Source: Clonostachys chloroleuca | Lineage: Eukaryota; Ascomycota; Sordariomycetes; Hypocreales; Bionectriaceae | NCBI GenBank assembly: GCA_037952775.1 | Contig: JBANAY010000003.1 | Location: 7,998,001 to 8,062,000 of the forward strand | Reading direction: 5' to 3' | DNA: 64,000 nt | In this document: in pieces, positions 47,142 to 58,303 of the stretch | Position numbering within the stretch: position 1 is the first letter of the stretch | Layout: each line of letters opens with the position of its first letter | Position numbers and translations under genes: made by a program | Notes under the pieces: generated by a model | Database searches by the model: none | What the model was told of the DNA's origin: nothing | Seen by the model: only the letters and a program-made list of their open reading frames with translations

Positions 47142-48882
47142 ATGACGCCTCAGCAGATGGACATGTCTACGTATTCTGCCCCGGCGGCAGTGTACAATTG
47201 GCGAATCTACGCCCTCGCCGCCTCAGCGGCCATGGGCAGTGCCATGTTTGGTTACGACAGCGCCTTCATTGGCGGAGCCATGTCTCTCCCGTCCTTCGCG
47301 AGCCGCTTCAAGCTGGCCAATGCTGGCGGAACCCAGCTTGCTGCCCTCAAGGCCAACATTGTCAGCACTTTTCAGGCCGGCTGCTTCTTTGGTGTCATCC
47401 TCTGCTACCTCGCCACTGACCGGATCGGCCGCCGCTGGCCTCTGATAGTTTGTGGTGTGGTCTTTGACCTGGGAGCTATCCTCCAGCTGGTGTCCCCTGG
47501 ACTGGTTGGACTTATTTACGCTGGGCGAGCCTTGACAGGTAGGTTGAAGGAGACTTTTCCCGCTCAATGGCCCTCGCGTCTGCTAACATTCATCCCAAGG
47601 CCTCGCAGTAGGTGCTTCATCGATGATTGTGCCCGTCTACATTTCGGAGTCCTGTCCACCAGCTATCCGGGGCCGCCTCATTGGTATCTTCGAAATCTTC
47701 CTGCAGACATTCATGATCTTCGGCTTCTGGGTCAACTACGGTGTTAACATCCACATCTCCGGCACTTCTGACTCACAGTGGCACATTCCGTTCGCGCTGC
47801 AGCTGATTCCAGGCACGCTCCTTGTCGTCTGCATGTTCTTCCAGCCGGAATCCCCCCGATGGCTGCTCAATGCAGACAGGGTCCCAGAGGCGCGCAAAGT
47901 CCTGCAGAGGCTCCGCCAGCTCCCCGACGACGACGATTACCTGAACTGGGAAATCAACACTGTCCTCCACCAGATCGAGGAGGAGAACGCGATGGGGGCC
48001 AAGAAGAGCCTCGTGGGCAAGCTCCGCGAGATCGCCCTGCCTGCCAACCGCATCCGCCTCATTCTCGGCGTTACCCTCATGTTCATCCAGAACATGTCCG
48101 GCATTAATGCGCTCAATTACTACTCGCCGTCAATTTTTCAAGCCATTGGTTTCACCGGCACCGATATCGGCTTGCTGGCTACAGGGATCTTCGGAATCGT
48201 CAAGGCTGGTGCCACCGCCGTCTTCATGGTCTGGGGCATTGACCGACTCGGCCGCCGCAGGGCTCTGCTCATTGGGTCCGTGGGAGCCATGGTTGCCCTG
48301 TATTACCTGGGCGCGTATACGAAGCTCTCCCATTCCTTCTCGGCGACGCCCAAGGAGAGCAAGGATGCGGGCGCCTACGTGGCCATCGTGATGATCTACA
48401 CCTTCGCCGTCTTCTACGCAATGTCGTGGAACGGAATCCCCTGGATCTTCTGGTGAGTGCTGAACCATGAAGAAAACAAGTGGCAACAAAGTATACCAAG
48501 CTAATATTTTTTCAACAATAGCGCCGAGGTGTTCCCAATGGCCATCCGCTCCACCTGTCTCCTCTTCACGACTTGTGCCCAATGGCTGGGCCAGTTTGTA
48601 ATTGTGTACTCCACTCCCTACATGATGACCAACATCACCTACGGCACCTTTTTCCTCTTTGGCTCGGCTGTTCTCTTCGGTGTCATTTTCGTCTTCGTTC
48701 TTGTGCCGGAGACAAAGGGGTTGTCGCTCGAGGACATGGATATTCTGTTCTCGCAGCAGGGTCCTGGATACACCTGGCGCTCCAAGACTGACATTTTGGT
48801 TGAGGAGAGGCGATTGGCTGGTGTGGCGGAGACTCTGGCTCGTGAGGAAAAGCAGCATATTTCTGAAGCTGAAGAAGTATGA
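47142..48882 (+). CDS. MFS sugar-porter family transporter, quinate permease-like
   Basis: Three exons, 47142-47538, 47600-48452 and 48522-48882 (1611 nt, 536 aa). Twelve membrane segments are expected. Sugar-porter signatures are present: MFGYDSAFIGG in helix 1, DRIGRRWPLI after helix 2, VPVYISESCPPAIRGRL, PESPRWLL at the end of the N-half, NMSGINALNYYSPSIF in helix 7, DRLGRRRALL, and VPETKGLSLE before the C-terminal tail. The SGINALNYYSP form and the CAEVFP segment resemble fungal quinate and polyol/sugar permeases more than hexose transporters. It is a plasma-membrane proton-coupled importer; the substrate is not fixed by sequence. It shows no frame damage. No quinate-catabolic neighbours are present, so the quinate label is tentative. 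Confidence 0.9.
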
Positions 48883-49747
48883 TCTTGTAGATGAGCTCGG
48901 CTGGCGGATTTTCCTCTTAATTTTCTCAGAATAGAATAATCATCAACTCAGTTTTCCGAGCCATGATTATAGATAGACCTTGAAACAACTGTGATGTCCG
49001 GAAAGGCCAATTCGCCGAACTATATATAGCCGGCTTAACTGATAAAGGCGTCTCTGCTTTCGGCTACACCCACCCAAGACAATTTTAGTCGCAGGGGTTT
49101 TGCAGTCTATAAAAAATCCAGAACCCGGTGCCATGAGAATGATTGCCTAGCAAAGTCGTTAAAGGTGCCTTTGGTAGTATGTCAAAACAAGTCGGAGCAC
49201 CAGGGCAAGGATGTTCCGTCCTAGACCTCACGACTTGAATAATGTGCACTCAATCGACAGACTTGAGGCTCTCTTTAAAAGAAGTTCATCGTGAGCATGA
49301 TACTATCATAAGTGTAGCGTATTATTTTCCAGGAGTATGTATGTGGGTGAATATGTACAGTGTCCGGATTGCCCCAAGGCTGCAGCTAGCAACAACTCTA
49401 AGCTAATTCCTTGCGCACTCGGGGCGCACGCTTTAAAGATGCGACACTGTTGGTTGAAAAGCATAGGGTCGATGTAAATCGGCAAACTTATTCCGATGGC
49501 TCCTTCGAATCTGGGGAAGGATTGTGGTCGTCATATGTCCCACCCCTGGCGCTTCTCCGCATTGCAACGTGAGGGATGACACCCTCCTCCTCATTGACGA
49601 CTGCCAATCAGTAGTGGCGGTTAAAATTTACCGCGGCTTAAATCTGTCCTCGCTTTATGACTGCTCAAACGCGCCTGTACGTCGTCTCTAAATCATAACT
49701 TTGTCACTAGTAGCTGGGAAGCATTGAAAGAGTATATCCGAGGAACC
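48883..49747. other. Intergenic before acyl-CoA ligase
   Basis: About 0.9 kb with the 3' flank of the transporter and the promoter of the ligase. No gene is seen. Confidence 0.5.
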
Positions 49748-51625
49748 ATGTCCAGTACTCGCATCCACCGTGCTTCGCATAACGTACACGTACCTGCTGT
49801 CGACCTGCCAACTTACATATTTTCCAATTCGATTAAACATCGTAAGGAGCCGCAATATTTCGATGCGGATAACCCGTCCGTCAATTACAGCCTAGAACAG
49901 GCTCAGATCTGGGTCAAACGATGGGCTAAAGGAATTCAAGACTTTGGCTTAAAGCCAAATGAGAAGATCATGCTCTTCTCAGGAAACTCGGTCTATTTCC
50001 CCATTATGCTCTGGGGAGTCCTTGCCTCGGGGTGCGTCTTCACAGGTTGCTCGCCAGGGAGCTCCGTTGATGGTATGGCACTAACTCAAGGCGAAGCAAT
50101 ATGACGGTAACTAATACTTGACCGAGCAGAATTGGCAAACCAAATGCTTGATTCCGATACTGTGCTCCTGTTGGCAGACCCCGCACTACTGAGCAACGCA
50201 TTTCGGGCAGCAGACAAGGCAGGACTGGCCCGCTCGAAAGTCCTTGTTTTTTCGCCGTTGGGTGAGATGAGCTCGTACAATGCAAGGACTTGGGTCAGTT
50301 TGTGGCCGTCCGAGGATGAAGTCAAGCATTGGGATTGGCGGCGAGTTAGAACCAAAGAGCAGGCGCAATCTGCAACCGCAGTCATCAATTATTCCAGCGG
50401 GTAGGACAGCTCCGTATAGGAGAAAACGCAGCCATGATAAATGCTAACAAACTAACGTATAGCACAACGGGTCTACCGAAAGGAGTGGAGATCTCACATT
50501 ACAACCTGGTCGCAAATGCGGCTCAAGTTGCATTCAAACGTAGCCTAGTTGGGAATTCGGCGTCCGGACGAGAACGAAAGCGGCGGATCGATATCGCCGG
50601 CGAAAGATGGTTGGCGCCACTGCCCATGTTTCATGCATATGTTAGTTCAATGGACAACAAAGATTGAAGTAGCGAGGGGTTAACATTATTAACTATTTGC
50701 AGGGACAATCTTATTACTGTACAACGGCTGCAATAATCGGCGCAAAGGTTTTCATTATGCCTAAATACAACTTGGAGAAGTACTTGCTGTATCTGGACAT
50801 CTACCGGATTACCTTCCTTGCCAGCGTTCCCACGCTGATGGTTTCACTCGCCAAACATCCCCGAGCATCTTCTTACAATCTCAAGGCCATAGAAGCGGTT
50901 ACGACTGGCTCTGCGCCTCTCAATGCAGATATCGGAAAACTCGTCGAGGAGATTTATCTACGTCCTGGGGTCCAGGTGAAACAAGGCTGGGGACTGACCG
51001 AGAACGCCTCATCGGCGACCGGTTTCGCACCGGACGACAGAGACGACGGCCGATCAGTCGGCCACTTGAACCCAAATATGAGTGCCAAGGTCGTCCCACA
51101 GCCTGACTTTGGCTTCGATAGAGACGGGAGCATTCCATACACGATTGGTGAGATTTGGTTGGCGGGGCCGAATGTTATGATGGGCTACTACAACCGACCG
51201 GAGCAAACAGCGTCAACGATTGTTCTAGAAGATGGGGAGAGATGGCTTAGGACTGGTGACATAGGCTACATTGATGAGGAGGGCAGAATGTATATCGTCG
51301 ATCGTATGAAGGCAAGTAGGACTAACATTGGGAATATGTTCCGGCAGCTGACAGATATGTTTTAGGAACTCATTAAAGTCAAAGGACTGCAAGTTGCCCC
51401 GGCAGAGATCGAACAAACACTACTGACACATGCGGGCATTCAAGATGCGGCAGTGGTTGGAGAGCGACGGTGAGTAATATCAAATGTCTGATACTGGGCG
51501 TCATTGCATATCCCGTTGAAGCCCATAAAGCTAATAAGTTCACCATATAGACCAGATGGAGAATATCCAAAAGCTTTCGTGGTAACTCAAAATCCCGAAC
51601 ATCCCCCAACCGAAAAAGAGATACA

Positions 51626-51633
51626 GAAGTTTA
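51626..51633 (+). repeat. Left target-site duplication
   Basis: GAAGTTTA directly before the transposon, repeated directly after it at 54237-54244. In the ligase the bases encode part of the QKFIEV reading frame. Confidence 0.92.
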
Positions 51634-51690
51634 GGATATTGCTAACGAACCACCACCTTTTTGCTAGTCAACCACCACACCACACCCCCC
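51634..51690 (+). repeat. Left terminal inverted repeat
   Basis: Perfect 57-bp match to the reverse complement of 54180-54236, starting GGATATTGCTAACG and ending in six C. An imperfect inverted match continues to about 51755. Confidence 0.92.
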
Positions 51691-51870
51691 TACGTGGCTG
51701 AGCCGGGCTGGGTAACCGATAGCGGAGATTACTATAGGCCAATTACCAAGGGTTGCTCATACGCGTAGGCCCACGTTGGATCACAACAACCCACGCGCGT
51801 TTGAACCCGGCCAGACTGTTCCTTCAATATCTCTGCCAAAAGTGAAGCTTTTCGTGATCTCTTTTTAGCA

Positions 51871-54009
51871 ATGGATAGATTATTCTCTGATGTTCACGAG
51901 TCTGCACAGGCAGCCAAGCAGGCTTGTGACGACTACGCAAAAACGGCCGGCTTCGCCCTTATCATCCGCAACACTGCCCGGCACAGCGATGGCCGTATCA
52001 AGAGACAAGTCCTTAGCTGTTGCAAAGGAAGAGGTTATACGAGCCGTAAGAATCCCGATACACATCCTTCGAAGCGGCGTTCAACGATATCGCAAATGAC
52101 AGCTTGTCCTTTCAGGCTGTGGGTGAAGCCTACGGGAGATAACGCCTACTTCGTCCAACCCGGACAGTCCGTTCAACACAACCACGATCTCGAAAAGCCC
52201 GTTGCGTTCTCGGCCTTTCGAAGGGAGACGATAGAGCTCTATAAGGATAAGATTATCGCGATGCATTCGTCTGGCACACCGCCGCTCAAGATCTCGCTGT
52301 TCATCGAAGCTGAAGTTATAAAGCTAAAAAAAGCCGGCAAGATTCTCACGCCTCTCTTACCGAAAGATATATCGAATGTGATTGCCCAGCATCGTCAGGA
52401 TCGGCTTGAAGGTCTCACGCCTCTTCAATATCTCTACAAACGCTTGAACAAGGATGACTTCGTCTTTCGCGATCGTTGCGATTCATCCGGCCGGCTGATA
52501 TCCCTCCTCATCGTACCAACTGCCGGGCTGAGGCTGTTGAAGATACACTCGAATATCCTCCTCCTCGACTGTACATACAAGACGAATCGATTCAATATGC
52601 CATTATTGAATATATGTGGTGTAACAGCCACAAAGCAGGCCTTTACGGTGGCTTCAATCTTCTTGAATAACGAGCAAGAGGCCACGTATCGGTGGGCTCT
52701 CTCAACGCTGCTTGATATCATGGATTAACTAGATATTCCGCCTCCGCGTGTGACGGTCACGGATCGCGAGATCGCTCTGATCAACGCCCTTGAAAGCGAC
52801 CCCCGGCTCGCGAGGTTAGTCAACCTTCTCTGCCGTTGGCATATCAATATGAATGTGCTTGCGAAGTGCAAATCCATGTTTCCTGGTGCTAAGAGGGTTG
52901 GCGGCGTTATTCAACGAGATCCTGGGTTTGAAGCGTTCCTTTCGGATTGGGGGAAGTTGATAAGGTCGCGAGATGAGGCTACATTCAACAGCCGGCTTGC
53001 AAACTTCATACGGCAACACCCTCAAAGGCCGGTGGATTATGCCCTTCAAACATGGATATATCCTTGGAAAGAGAGGTTCGTAACCTATCTCGTTAATCGT
53101 CATCGTCACCTAGGTCATGTGACAACTTCGATCGTGGAGTCACTCCACGGTCAGATGAAGCGCTTCCTTTGGTCTACTAAGGGCGATTTTAATACTATTA
53201 TAGATCACTTCAACAACTTCTGGGAACACCAAATTTTGAATATTATGAATATTCATTCTCTTCGTCATCATAAAATATCTACCTTTTCTATCCAACCTCT
53301 TTATTTGCCGATTCGCGAGCGAGTGTCATCTCACGCGTTGAAGATACTCGAAATTGAACATCAGGCGGTGGAGTTAAAGCCACACAGGGATATTCTTATC
53401 AGTTCACAAGGCTGCGTTTGCGAGAAGGCTGTTGCTTGGGGCCTTCCATGCCGTCACATCATTCATTCAAGGCTTGTTAATAACAAGCCCTTGAGCCTAG
53501 ATGACTTCGATCCTCATTGGTATTGGAAGTCGTATGCGACGGTCCAGGCAGCGCCATTTGAGCCCGCTACAATACAGCCAAAGGGAAGGCCGCGAGGCTC
53601 GTTGAACCTCGATAAAACCCGGTCAACTCGAAGGGATCCTTCAGCATACGAAATAGCGATTTCCCTTGAGAAATACGAGGCCCAGAGACCCTCATCTACG
53701 GCACCTGCTAACCTTGAAACACCACCGCTAACCGGGCTTGCATACATCAAGCAATTTGGCGATAACTTCGAACCTGGAACCCAGGCTCCTCGGATAGCAC
53801 AGCGGTTCAATACACCTCCTGACGAGGAAGATGCAGAGCATAAGACCCTCAAAGACGTAGAGATACTGATAATAGCCCAACAGCACGATATTCGTGTTGA
53901 GGAGGAAAGAGAGGATACCCCAGATGACTGGAATAGCATTCAACGGCAGCAGGAAACGCAGGAGCAAATTGTGTGTGATTTATCACATGATGATCTCGAG
54001 TTTGAATAG
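51871..54009 (+). pseudogene. MULE transposase with FAR1-like and SWIM domains, one in-frame stop
   Basis: One frame from the ATG at 51871 to the stop at 54007-54009 (about 712 codons), interrupted only by a TAA at 52726-52728 between LLDIMD and LDIPPPRVTVTD. The N-terminus resembles a FAR1/WRKY-GCM1-type DNA-binding region (GRIKRQVLSC, later TACPFRLWV and HNHDLEKP). The DDE core shows LLLDCTYKTNRFN (first Asp), VTVTDREIALI (second Asp) and TSIVESLHGQMK (likely Glu). Near the C-terminus lies a SWIM zinc finger, CVCEKAVAWGLPCRHI. The stop lies where family members commonly have Gln; CAA to TAA is a C-to-T change in a CpA context, the preferred context of repeat-induced point mutation. As sequenced the transposase is truncated before the second catalytic Asp, so this copy should not be autonomous. 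Confidence 0.88.
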
Positions 54010-54179
54010 ATTGAAAACACCTTAATTTCATGAAAACGCCTGTACGGCACGCTCGCGATAGCCTCATTGCAAGCTTCATCGTAATCTCGTCTCTCCTAGC
54101 TGTTCAATTGACTTATCCTTAGTAATTGTCTCATACTAATTTGCGGTATCGGCTACCTAGCCCGGTCAGCCACACAGGG

Positions 54180-54236
54180 GGGGGGTGTGGTGTGGTGGTT
54201 GACTAGCAAAAAGGTGGTGGTTCGTTAGCAATATCC
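54180..54236 (-). repeat. Right terminal inverted repeat
   Basis: Reverse complement of the left 57-bp repeat. Its inner edge runs into a 9-G tract (54177-54185), longer than the matching 6-C tract on the left. Confidence 0.92.
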
Positions 54237-54244
54237 GAAGTTTA
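54237..54244 (+). repeat. Right target-site duplication
   Basis: GAAGTTTA, the second copy of the target duplication; the ligase reading frame resumes directly after it. Confidence 0.92.
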
Positions 54245-54387
54245 TTGAGGTCCGTCTGTCAAAGCATAAATGGCTTACGGCCGGGGTTGAATTCCTGGAT
54301 GCAATCCCTAGGACAGCGAGTGGCAAGGTGATGAGGCGAATGCTACCAGGGCAGACATCGCAGGGCGGCGTAAAGGCAAAGCTCTAG

Positions 54388-55716
54388 CCATATTCGCGAA
54401 GCCCGAAGTACCCGAGTACTAGAGTTGCTCCAACCTGACAACGCAACACTTCTCTGGCAATGTTACGTTGAATAACGCTGCACATGGCCGACGATATTGT
54501 TCGTAATATAAGAAATGGGAAGCTCTATAGACTACAGACTAAGAATCAGAAATCAGAACGGATAAAGAGGTCTCTACTGACGATATATTGGCGGTTGTTT
54601 TTGACGTCGCTGGGCTTTCTGCATCCAACGACCTCTCTACAAAGCTATTGACACTATTGGGGGTTTTCTGCTGCAAGGGGATGTAGGATGGACGTGGGCA
54701 AGGGCCTCGTCGAGTATCAAGGAGTCAGTTCTATACTTGGGTAAATCACTATAGATATTTAGATGATATTTTACGAAGAAATCGCTCATTTTTCTTTCCC
54801 TCGTAACGTATTCTCAACATGCATCTTATGCATGTATGTTCATGAATCATGAATCGGCCATCCACAAAGCTGCAGATTAGCTTCAATCTCTAGCTGTTTC
54901 GGAACTTTAGCCGCCCTTGGCAAACATGAGACTTGGCGCAGAATGGCGGCAGAAGGTAGGCTTCAGCGAGACGTGGTAGAAGAGAACGCAGCTTGTAGAG
55001 GGGATTTCTTAACTAGTAAGTAGTATTCAAACACTTAATTCTCGGCATATTGATTGACCGCTTCACGACTTTCATTAAAGATGGCGACCGGTCTGGTCAA
55101 TGCACAAGTGTGAAAGACTCTCTTGGTGGATCATGCTCCTGTTGGCATTCAACCACCAAAATGTTGAACTTGGAGGGATATGATTGGGGATCAGCACTCG
55201 TTTGCGCATTACTGGACGTGAGGAAATTTGAGGAGCTGATCCCATGCCGGCATGGCTGGTAATATGAACCCAGTTCATTGCAATACGAGAGGCAGAGGTC
55301 TCATTTGAAACGCGCCAAGCATGAAGCCATCCCAAACGAGTCGCCCTGGGTTTTGCGCCTGCGTCTCAGGCCAACAAATGCGGCAAAGCTTGCTCCTGTC
55401 CCACATCAGCCCTGTTGATGCATGCATCTCATCACTCGGTACCTTAATTTATCTTTGCCGGGAGTCAATGCTCAAAGTTATCACTCCGAAGGGGGTCTTC
55501 CTTTGATAAATATGTCTTTCCCGTACTAGGTCTTCAACGAAGCTCGGTAGCCATCTTGCTCTGTGTGGTTGCAGGTCAAATTGTCCTTCGTTTATTTTAC
55601 ACGTTCACTTAGAGCCCCATCACTGGACCTACTTTGTTTTCAATTCGATATATTCACATTTAATCAACTTAATTACTATTTCCACTTAGAAATCGGCAAG
55701 TTACGCATTCAGCAAG
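54388..55716. other. Intergenic before GH16 gene
   Basis: About 1.3 kb holding the 3' flank of the ligase and the GH16 promoter. Short frames at 55050-55335 show no motif. No gene is supported. Confidence 0.5.
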
Positions 55717-56937
55717 ATGATCCGCTCGACGCTTCTATCAGTGTTGGCTGCTGCCTCCTGGTCTCAGCTCAAACATTCACCGACTGTGACCCGACAAAGC
55801 AAGGTACGAATTGTTAATAGCCTTATTCGTTTCGCAACTAGTTGGAGATGGAATGTCTAACATACTCTGTCTCCAGACTGCCCAGCAGCATCTGCCTTGG
55901 GAAGCAAGGGACTGAACTGTGACTTCACTCAAGGCGCCTGCGATGGCATCCAATTGGCTGACGGTACCAATCTTACTTATACCGCCGACAAGGGTGCCTT
56001 GTTCTCTATCACAGATCCTAGCCAGGCGCCTACCGTCGCTACAGATGATTACATCTTCTTTGGTCGCATCGAGGTAGTGGCCCAGGCTACACCTGGAAGG
56101 GGCGTCGTGACCTCTGTGGTCTTGCTCTCAGCGGACCTTGACGAGATTGACTGGGAGTGGGTAGGTGGCGATGCCACAAGGGTCCAGTCCAACTGCTTTA
56201 GCAAGGGATCGAGCACTTTCAACTGCCAGGGTATCTACCCGCTGTCTCTGCCCATGGCTTCTTTCCATTCATATGTCATCGAGTGGACCTCGAAGAAGAT
56301 CGATTGGATCATTGACGACAAAGTGGTGAAGACCCTCAAGTACGAAGATGCCAATGGCGGCTCAGGATTCCCTCAGACTCCTTCGCAAGTCAAGCTTGGT
56401 ACTTGGGTTGCTGGAAAGGAGGGCAATGGCCAGGGAACCATCGATTGGGCAGGCGGTCTTGCCGACTTCTCCCAAGCTCCCTTCAATGCCTACTACAAGT
56501 CTCTGAAGATTGTTGACTATGCTGGCGGTGACTCTGCCACCACGGAGAACATTAAGGAGTATGTGTATGGAGACAAGACCGGGAAGTGGCAGAGCATCAA
56601 GGTCAACAAAGAGGACTCCAGCAGCGACTCCCCATCGTCAACCACGACCTCTGCAGCAAGCCTCCCTACTTCGAGCCTACCTACATCAAGCTCGGCTCCG
56701 AGCCTGCCAAGCACGACTGCTGACGCGGCTTTTACAACCACAACTGCCGATGCCAGTGCCCCGACTTCGACTTCGCCTGCCATTCCGGGCTTCCCTAGTG
56801 ATGACCACTCATCACATTGGACATGGCCCATGTGGCCTTCGTGGCGCAAGTGGTCATACAAGCTTTTCCGTGGCAAATTCACTGATCGATCTTACCATCG
56901 ACGTAAGGGATTCACCTGGGAATGGTCATCTCACTAA
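55717..56937 (+). CDS. Crh-type GH16 chitin-glucan transglycosylase, one-base frameshift in the signal region
   Basis: Secreted cell-wall enzyme of the Crh1 type, expected to link chitin to beta-glucan. Exons are 55717-55803 and 55877-56937. The ATG at 55717 starts a signal peptide (MIRSTLLSVLAAAS), but the mature start AQTFTDCDPTKQ is in the next frame. One base is missing near 55755-55762; counted, the total is 1149 nt, 382 aa. The catalytic motif DEIDWEW (ExDxE form) is intact. Cysteine pairs near the N-terminus (DCDPTKQ-DCPAAS, LNCDFTQGAC) match Crh proteins. A Ser/Thr-rich linker follows, and a basic, tryptophan-rich tail ends the protein. I see no hydrophobic GPI-attachment tail, unusual for Crh enzymes. 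Either a further 3' exon is missed or this member is freely secreted. Confidence 0.88.
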
Positions 56938-57322
56938 GGGACGCTGGCACTCTGCCCATTCGTGCATAATACATCACTCAATCATGATAGTCGCTCAAGA
57001 AGGCTGGCTTTCAATAGCAGCGTCATTAGTCAACAGCCGTTAGTGTCTCTGGAATTATTTCTATATGTAGCTGGACATCATTTGATATGCCATCATCTGA
57101 TAATCTCATAATTTAAAGTTAATAGGCCAGGTGCCTACATCACCTATCTACGTTTGCCTTTAAACTCCAAGTCATCTACGTGCTATGCATTCTTTATTAA
57201 GGGTTACTGCTAAGCATGGTTCTTCTCCGTCAACTCAAGTTCAACAAAATTGGAATTGAATGCCATCGGTTTTGAAAGTATATTCACCTAAGAAAAAACT
57301 CTAACCGCTTAATAAAAGAACA
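56938..57322. other. Convergent 3' flanks
   Basis: A 385-bp gap between the stops of the GH16 and aldolase-domain genes; AT-rich, with nothing recognisable. Confidence 0.6.
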
Positions 57323-58303
57323 TTATTGGATTATCTTCAGATCATCGAACCCTTCTGCAAGCACATGCTCGCCACCAGCAGCGGCAATCTCAAACTCCAC
57401 ATCCGCTTGTGCTTCCCTGTACAGAACATTTGCCTCGCTAGCCATCTTGTAGTTTTCAGCCGCCTCCTCATCACTGATAATCTCCTTCTTCATATGGCCA
57501 TTAGCACAGGCCGCCTCAACCTGCAATTGGATGGCACATGATTTGTCTAGCAAGCTGAACAGGAATCCGGCCTCGTCCACAGTCTGGCCAACAGTGATGA
57601 GACCATGACTCATGAGAATGGCAGCTTTATTGTCTGTCCCCAGCGCAGCCGCAATTCTTTCTCCCTCGTCACCGCCGAACACGATACCACCGTAGTTACC
57701 ATAAACGGCGTGGGTCTTGTAGAAGTTGCAGACATCTTGGGTGATCATGTCGAGGGGCTTGGCGAACGCCGACCATGCCCTTCCGGAGATGGTGTGCGCG
57801 TGGCAGATGGCGTGGACGTCGGGACGAGCTCTGTGGACAGCCGTGTGGATGAAGAATCCTGCGCGGTTGGCGGTGCGGGCATTCGTGGTCGGGTTTGGAC
57901 GTCCAGCGACGATCTTGCCAGAGCCCATGTGAATGAGGAGCATATCTCCAGCAGTGAGCATGCCGAAGTGGCGGCTCAGGGGGTTCATCCACATCAAGTC
58001 TGGAAATTCGGGGTCTCGAATGGAAATATGACCGGATTGGCCCTCGGTATAGTTATGGCGAGACCAGTATCGGAACGTGGCGGCCATATGAACTAACATA
58101 TGCCTCCTCTCCTCGGCAAACGAGGGGAACTTGGGGATACCTAAATTCCATTAAACTTAGCTCATCTGGAGGGTCAATCTACGCCTGAACACACCTGGCA
58201 GAATGTCGCCGTGAGAGATAGCCTCGCAAGGGGTAGGCTCATGTTGGGTCTTTACCTTGCCTCCGAGGCCGGGGACATCTGTTTGGGTAGCTGAGGGTGC
58301 CAT
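57323..58303 (-). CDS. Class II aldolase/adducin-domain protein
   Basis: Two exons, 58195-58303 and 57323-58140, with a 54-bp GT-AG intron; total 927 nt, 308 aa. The ATG at 58301-58303 is chosen because the first exon (MAPSATQTDVPG) splices in frame to IPKFPSFAEERRHM; the ATG at 58099 lies inside the conserved domain. The fold shows the metal-binding His pattern of class II aldolases (AICHAHTISG and later MSHGLITVG), plus FYKTHAVYGNYGG and a long C-terminal helix. Such proteins retro-cleave phosphorylated sugars or, in fungi, serve poorly defined roles; the substrate is unknown. A TATATG-like element lies about 80 bp upstream (near 58380). The gene is divergent from the homeobox regulator, sharing about 0.7 kb of promoter. 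Confidence 0.88.

Larger units (their letters stand above)
51634..54236 (+). mobile_element. Mutator-like transposable element (MULE), complete, 2603 bp
   Basis: The element is bounded by terminal inverted repeats and an 8-bp direct duplication (GAAGTTTA). The outer 57 bp of the two ends are identical (51634-51690 against 54180-54236 reversed). Weaker similarity continues inward to about 120 bp, to about 51755 on the left and 54115 on the right. A poly-C/G tract follows the perfect part, with 6 bases on the left and 9 on the right. The only gene inside is a MULE-type transposase with FAR1-like and SWIM domains. Long inverted repeats fit the Mutator superfamily; its target duplications are usually 9 bp, so 8 is slightly short. 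The clean edges and near-perfect repeats suggest a recent insertion. Confidence 0.93.
49748..54387 (+). pseudogene. Peroxisomal 4CL-like acyl-CoA ligase, last exon split by a transposon
   Basis: ANL-superfamily ligase that would activate a carboxylic acid through an acyl-AMP to its CoA thioester. Exons: 49748-50072, 50130-50400, 50463-50640, 50703-51311, 51366-51469, then 51551-51633 and 54245-54387 on either side of the inserted element. Without the element and one copy of the duplication they sum to 1713 nt, 570 aa. Motifs: YSSGTTGLPKGVE (phosphate loop), GWGLTENASS, RWLRTGDIGYIDEEG, VDRMKELIKVKG and PRTASGKVMRR with the catalytic lysine. The protein ends in AKL, a PTS1 peroxisome signal. 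The fourth intron is GC-AG (51312-51365, AAG|GCAAGT). No other lesion is seen, so the insertion looks recent. Translation into the element adds an unrelated tail and removes the catalytic lysine segment and PTS1, so this copy should be non-functional. The start is the ATG in ACCATGT. Confidence 0.92.

Noticed and set aside
51634..54236. hAT superfamily assignment suggested by the 8-bp target duplication
   Set aside because: The transposase has FAR1-like, MULE-type DDE and SWIM features and the inverted repeats are long, which fit Mutator-like elements.
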